Of a stretch of 64,000 nt of DNA, positions 60,982 through 64,000 are shown piece by piece (positions within the stretch are counted from its first letter, which is position 1; each line of letters starts with the position of its first letter). Location of the stretch: contig NZ_KB892057.1 in the NCBI RefSeq assembly GCF_000373645.1, positions 240,381 to 304,380 of the forward strand, given 5' to 3'. Made by a program: the position numbers and the translations under genes. The DNA is from Streptomyces sp. ATexAB-D23 (GTDB taxonomy: Bacteria > Actinomycetota > Actinomycetes > Streptomycetales > Streptomycetaceae). A model generated the notes under the pieces. That model did no database searches. It was not told the DNA's origin and saw only the letters and a program-made list of their open reading frames with translations.

Positions 60982-62463
60982 ATGTCCGCAGAGCGCCCGA
61001 CCATGCCACCGGCCCCGCTGCTCACCGAGGCGGAGCTGGCACGGGACGCGCTTGCCTCGCCGCTGCTCGCCCGCGCCGCACGGATCGCCCGCTGGGCCGG
61101 CCCGGACACCAAGGTCGGTGCCGGCGGCGAACTCGCCGACGTGCAACTGTCCGCCGCCGCCGAGCACCTCGGCCTCACGCCCGACGACGACGGCATGGCG
61201 GAGGCCAGCGAGGCGTGGCGGCTCGCCGTCGACACCGGGCTCGTCGAGATCGAGGACCCCTCCGCGGAGCGGGACGACCCGGACGAGGACGCCGAGGGCG
61301 AGGACGTGTGGGGGACCGCCACCGCGGGCGAGAACCTCGCGCTGCTGACCGGCGGTTCACCGGCCGACGTCCTGGCGATCTGGCTCGACGGCCTGGAGGC
61401 CGCGCACGCCGACGCCACCGCGCCCGTCTTCGACGACTTCGCGGACCTCGTCGGCGAGGACGGTTCGATCGACTTCGACGCCCTGGACTGGGACCCGGAG
61501 ACCGAGGCGGACTTCCTCGACGGGGTCCTCGGCAACCTCTACCTGCTCACGGTCGGCGAGGGCCCGGACGGTCCGCCCGTGCCGCTGCCCGCGCTCGCCG
61601 CCTCGATGATCGTCCCCGACGACATGGGCGAGCCCACCGACGACATCCTGGAGCAGGTCTCGGACGCGATGATGCGCCTGGACGACCAGTTCCGGGTCCT
61701 CGAACCCATCGGCATCGTCGAATACCACCCGGTGGACGAGGCGTTGCTCGTGGAGGAGGGCGAGGAGGCCGCGTCCCCCGCCGACGACGAGGACGTCACC
61801 CGGTACGGGATGGTGAGGCTGACACCGCTGGGCATCTACGGCATCCGCGCCCGCATGCTGGAGGCCGGGGTGGAGGCCCCGGCGATCGGGGACCTCGCGG
61901 ACAAGGGCGCCGACGCGCTCCTCGGCGGCATCGCCTACTACCCGGAGGCGGCCGCCCGCGCCGAGATCCAGCTGTGGCTCACCCGGCGCGGCTCCGACGG
62001 CGCCGCCGCCGAACTCCTGGACGCCGCACGGGGCACGGACGCCCTGGCCCCGCTGCGGCGGCTGCACTGCCAGCAGGCGCTCGCCCTGGTCGGCGCCGAG
62101 GCGGAACCCGCCGTACGCGCGGTGCTCGGCGACCCGGAACTCGGCGGCCTGGCCCGGGTCTGGCTCGCGGAACGCGGCGCGGCCGACGTCCCCGCGCCCT
62201 CCGAGACGATGATCTTCTGGCTCGCCATCGACACGATCGCCGCCCAGCTGGAGGCGGACGGCGACCTGGATGAACTCCAGGGCCTGGTCGAGGGCCTCTC
62301 CGGCCAGCACAGCGGCTTCTTCGAGGAGGCCTGGCGGGTCGACCACCCGGCGACGGCGGACGTGCTGGAGGCGATGGGACGGCTGCACAGCGACAAGAAG
62401 CAGGCCAAGGACGCCCGTAAGGCCGCGTTCAAGGCGCGCTCGCGGGGCGGCTCGGCCGACTGA
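60982..62463 (+). CDS. Conserved hypothetical protein, large and acidic
   Basis: A 493-residue soluble protein with many Asp/Glu runs (DDPDEDAEGEDV, EEGEEAASPADDEDV). It has alternating helical segments and a HEAT-like stretch (AVLGDPELGGLARVWLAERG) toward the C-terminus, which ends in a Lys-rich tail. I do not recognise a catalytic motif. ATG at 60982 is preferred over 60961 because GAGGAGA lies 7 bases upstream. Similar streptomycete proteins are annotated only as hypothetical, to my knowledge. Confidence 0.75.
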   Translation: MSAERPTMPPAPLLTEAELARDALASPLLARAARIARWAGPDTKVGAGGELADVQLSAAAEHLGLTPDDDGMAEASEAWRLAVDTGLVEIEDPSAERDDPDEDAEGEDVWGTATAGENLALLTGGSPADVLAIWLDGLEAAHADATAPVFDDFADLVGEDGSIDFDALDWDPETEADFLDGVLGNLYLLTVGEGPDGPPVPLPALAASMIVPDDMGEPTDDILEQVSDAMMRLDDQFRVLEPIGIVEYHPVDEALLVEEGEEAASPADDEDVTRYGMVRLTPLGIYGIRARMLEAGVEAPAIGDLADKGADALLGGIAYYPEAAARAEIQLWLTRRGSDGAAAELLDAARGTDALAPLRRLHCQQALALVGAEAEPAVRAVLGDPELGGLARVWLAERGAADVPAPSETMIFWLAIDTIAAQLEADGDLDELQGLVEGLSGQHSGFFEEAWRVDHPATADVLEAMGRLHSDKKQAKDARKAAFKARSRGGSAD

Positions 62464-62556
62464 ACCGGCCTGTGAGGGGCCGGGAGGTGTGACGGGAGGG
62501 CGGCCGGATACGGGCCGCCCTCCCGCTGTCGATGCTCCCCGAAAGGGCCACCCCGA

Positions 62557-62585
62557 CGTCGCCACCGGTTCAACTGGTGTTGGGG
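62557..62585 (+). promoter_or_regulatory. Possible PHO box upstream of the PhoX-like gene
   Basis: CGTCGCC (62557-62563), GTTCAAC (62568-62574) and GTTGGGG (62579-62585) lie in an 11-base register, as PhoP boxes do in Streptomyces. Only the middle unit matches GTTCACC well (6 of 7), so this is weak. Confidence 0.3.
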
Positions 62586-62642
62586 CATGGCCGCAACGGT
62601 GGGCCCGTCAACAACACGCCCCCGCAGCACCAGGAGTACCTG

Positions 62643-64000
62643 ATGGCCTTCACGCGCAGGCAATTCACCAGGCAGTCCGCCCTCACGGGTGCCGGCATCG
62701 CCCTCACCGGAACCGTCGCCGCGCTGGCCACCGCGCCCGGCGCCCTCGCCGCCGGGGACACCGGACACGGCCACGACGGGCACGGTCACGACGGGCACGG
62801 CCACGGCGGGCACGGCCACGGCCACGACGGTCACGGGCAGGAACCCGGGTACGGCGCGCTGCGCCCCGACCCGAAGGGCATACTCGCGCTGCCCGCCGGC
62901 TTCTCGTACAGGATCATCACGCACTGCGGTGTCACCCGGCTGGAGAGCGGTGAGTACACCCCCTCCAACCACGACGGCACGGCCGCCTTCGAGGGCGCGC
63001 GCGGTGTGACGCTGCTGGTGAACAACCACGAGCTGAGCGGCACCCGCGCCGACTGGGAACACCCGGTGCCGCTCACCGAGGGCCTCGTCTACGACCCGGT
63101 CGCGGCCGGCGGCTGCACCGTCGTGGAGACCCGCCGCGACGGCCGCACCGCCGAGTGGGTCGGCATCGCCGGCACCTCCACCAACTGCGCCGGCGGCACC
63201 ACCCCGTGGGGCACCTGGCTCACCTGCGAGGAGACCGAGGACAGGGCCGGCACCAACGGCCTGCTCAAGGACCACGGCTACGTCTTCGAGGTCGACCCGT
63301 CCGACAGGCGCGCCAACCGCTCCCCGCGCCCCGTCAAGGCCTTCGGCCGGTACGCGCACGAGGCGGTCGTCATCGACCCCAGGCAGGGCCACGCCTACCT
63401 CACCGAGGACGCGGCAGGCCCCAACGGGCTGCTCTACCGCTGGGTCCCGCCGCACGGCTTCCGGCACGGCCGCGGCAAGCTGCGCACCCTCGCCGACGAC
63501 GCCGGGGTGCTCCAGGCCACCAAGTGCTTCGACCGGAGCGGCGCATTCGTCGACGACCTCTCCCGGGCCACGAGGATCGGCACCGTGTACGGCGTGGACT
63601 GGGTCGACGTCCCCGACCGCGATGCCGGGACCGTGCCCGTGCGCAAGCAGTTCGGCGACCAGGAGATCACCCGCGCCCGCAAGCTGGAAGGCATGTGGTG
63701 GGGCGACGGCGGTGCGTACATCGTCTCCTCGTTCGCCCGGGACGAGAGCCCCGTCCAGCACGACGGCCAGGTCTGGTTCTACGACCCGAAGCGCCGCACG
63801 CTGACCCTCAAGGTGCTCCTCGGCGTCAACGCCGACCCCTCCGAGGACGGCGCCTTCGACGGCCCGGACAACATCACCGTCTCGCCCTACGGGGGCCTGG
63901 TCATCGCCGAGGACGGCGAGGGCGTCCAGCACCTCTTCGGGGCGACCGAGAGCGGCCGCACCTACCCGATCGCGCGCAATGAGCTGAACCTGGGCACCGA
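62643..64000 (+). CDS. PhoX-like (DUF839) alkaline phosphatase, Tat-exported, 3'-truncated by the window
   Basis: At least 452 residues, running off the right edge. FTRRQFTRQSALTGAG is a twin-arginine signal, with cleavage near residue 37 (GALAAG). Residues 41-65 are an almost pure Gly-His-Asp repeat. The phosphatase domain starts near PKGILALPAGFSYRII and contains NNHELSG, TPWGTWLTCEETEDR, GRYAHEAVVIDP and FDGPDNITVSPYGGLVIAEDG, the calcium/iron-binding blocks of PhoX-type enzymes. It would release phosphate outside the cell. AGGAG lies 6 bases before the ATG. Confidence 0.88.
   Translation, partial: MAFTRRQFTRQSALTGAGIALTGTVAALATAPGALAAGDTGHGHDGHGHDGHGHGGHGHGHDGHGQEPGYGALRPDPKGILALPAGFSYRIITHCGVTRLESGEYTPSNHDGTAAFEGARGVTLLVNNHELSGTRADWEHPVPLTEGLVYDPVAAGGCTVVETRRDGRTAEWVGIAGTSTNCAGGTTPWGTWLTCEETEDRAGTNGLLKDHGYVFEVDPSDRRANRSPRPVKAFGRYAHEAVVIDPRQGHAYLTEDAAGPNGLLYRWVPPHGFRHGRGKLRTLADDAGVLQATKCFDRSGAFVDDLSRATRIGTVYGVDWVDVPDRDAGTVPVRKQFGDQEITRARKLEGMWWGDGGAYIVSSFARDESPVQHDGQVWFYDPKRRTLTLKVLLGVNADPSEDGAFDGPDNITVSPYGGLVIAEDGEGVQHLFGATESGRTYPIARNELNLGT
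62763..62837 (+). repeat. Gly-His(-Asp) coding repeat in the PhoX-like gene
   Basis: Seventy-five bases encode 25 residues made of GHGHD and GHGHG pentads right after the Tat signal. The His-rich stretch could bind metal in the mature enzyme. Slippage could change its length between strains. Confidence 0.85.

Overview
The window is chromosomal DNA of a Streptomyces species or a very close actinomycete. The DNA is very GC-rich, with strong third-position GC, frequent GTG starts and dense overlapping stop/start junctions. It carries whiA, rbpA, opcA, a mycothiol-dependent-type enzyme and the actinobacterial sufR-B-D-(Rieske)-C-S-U operon. Most of it is conserved core. The accessory parts are the left 9.4 kb and a few inserted gene pairs.

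Layout. 1-6847: tail of an unidentified gene, a terminator, then six tightly coupled plus-strand genes: two paralogous metallo-beta-lactamase-fold proteins, a P-loop shikimate-kinase-like protein, a Stf0-type sulfotransferase, an aldo/keto reductase and an MFS exporter. This looks like a small uncharacterised biosynthetic operon. 6848-9416: pseudouridine kinase and glycosidase (minus), then a decay zone with two gene remnants. 9417-17820: GlpQ-like phosphodiesterase, MHYT membrane sensor, uvrB, two TerD-domain proteins (one fused to a degenerate FtsK-like domain), and terC behind a Mn-type (yybP-ykoY-like) riboswitch whose ribosome-binding-site switch can be read directly. 17833-23034: MBL hydrolase, DinB/maleylpyruvate-isomerase-type enzyme, uvrA, Rieske lipoprotein. 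23080-25775: XRE regulator divergent from a secreted AvrRpt2-type (C70) peptidase and a membrane-anchored partner.

25886-36875: uvrC-rapZ-yvcK-whiA, then gap, pgk, tpiA, secG, rbpA and pgi. 36945-43521 (minus): tkt-tal-zwf-opcA-pgl, the pentose phosphate genes in one near-continuous operon. With the glycolytic genes this gives a compact central-carbon block. 43975-48264: heme O and heme A synthases (ctaB, ctaA), a small unknown protein and an ABC exporter pair. 48401-55043: the SUF iron-sulfur operon under SufR, with an apparent leaderless promoter overlapped by a SufR-type operator. 55166-60680: VOC protein, polytopic membrane protein, SMR transporter plus TetR, a HxlR-peroxiredoxin fusion, and convergent dapD and dapA (lysine/diaminopimelate). 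60982-64000: a conserved hypothetical and a truncated PhoX-like Tat phosphatase with a His-rich repeat.

The most promising leads are the six-gene operon at 214-6847, the terC riboswitch, the sufR promoter/operator, the C70 peptidase locus with its operator array, the TerD/FtsK-like fusion and the HxlR-peroxiredoxin fusion. All family assignments were read by eye from the translated sequence and are not supported by database searches.
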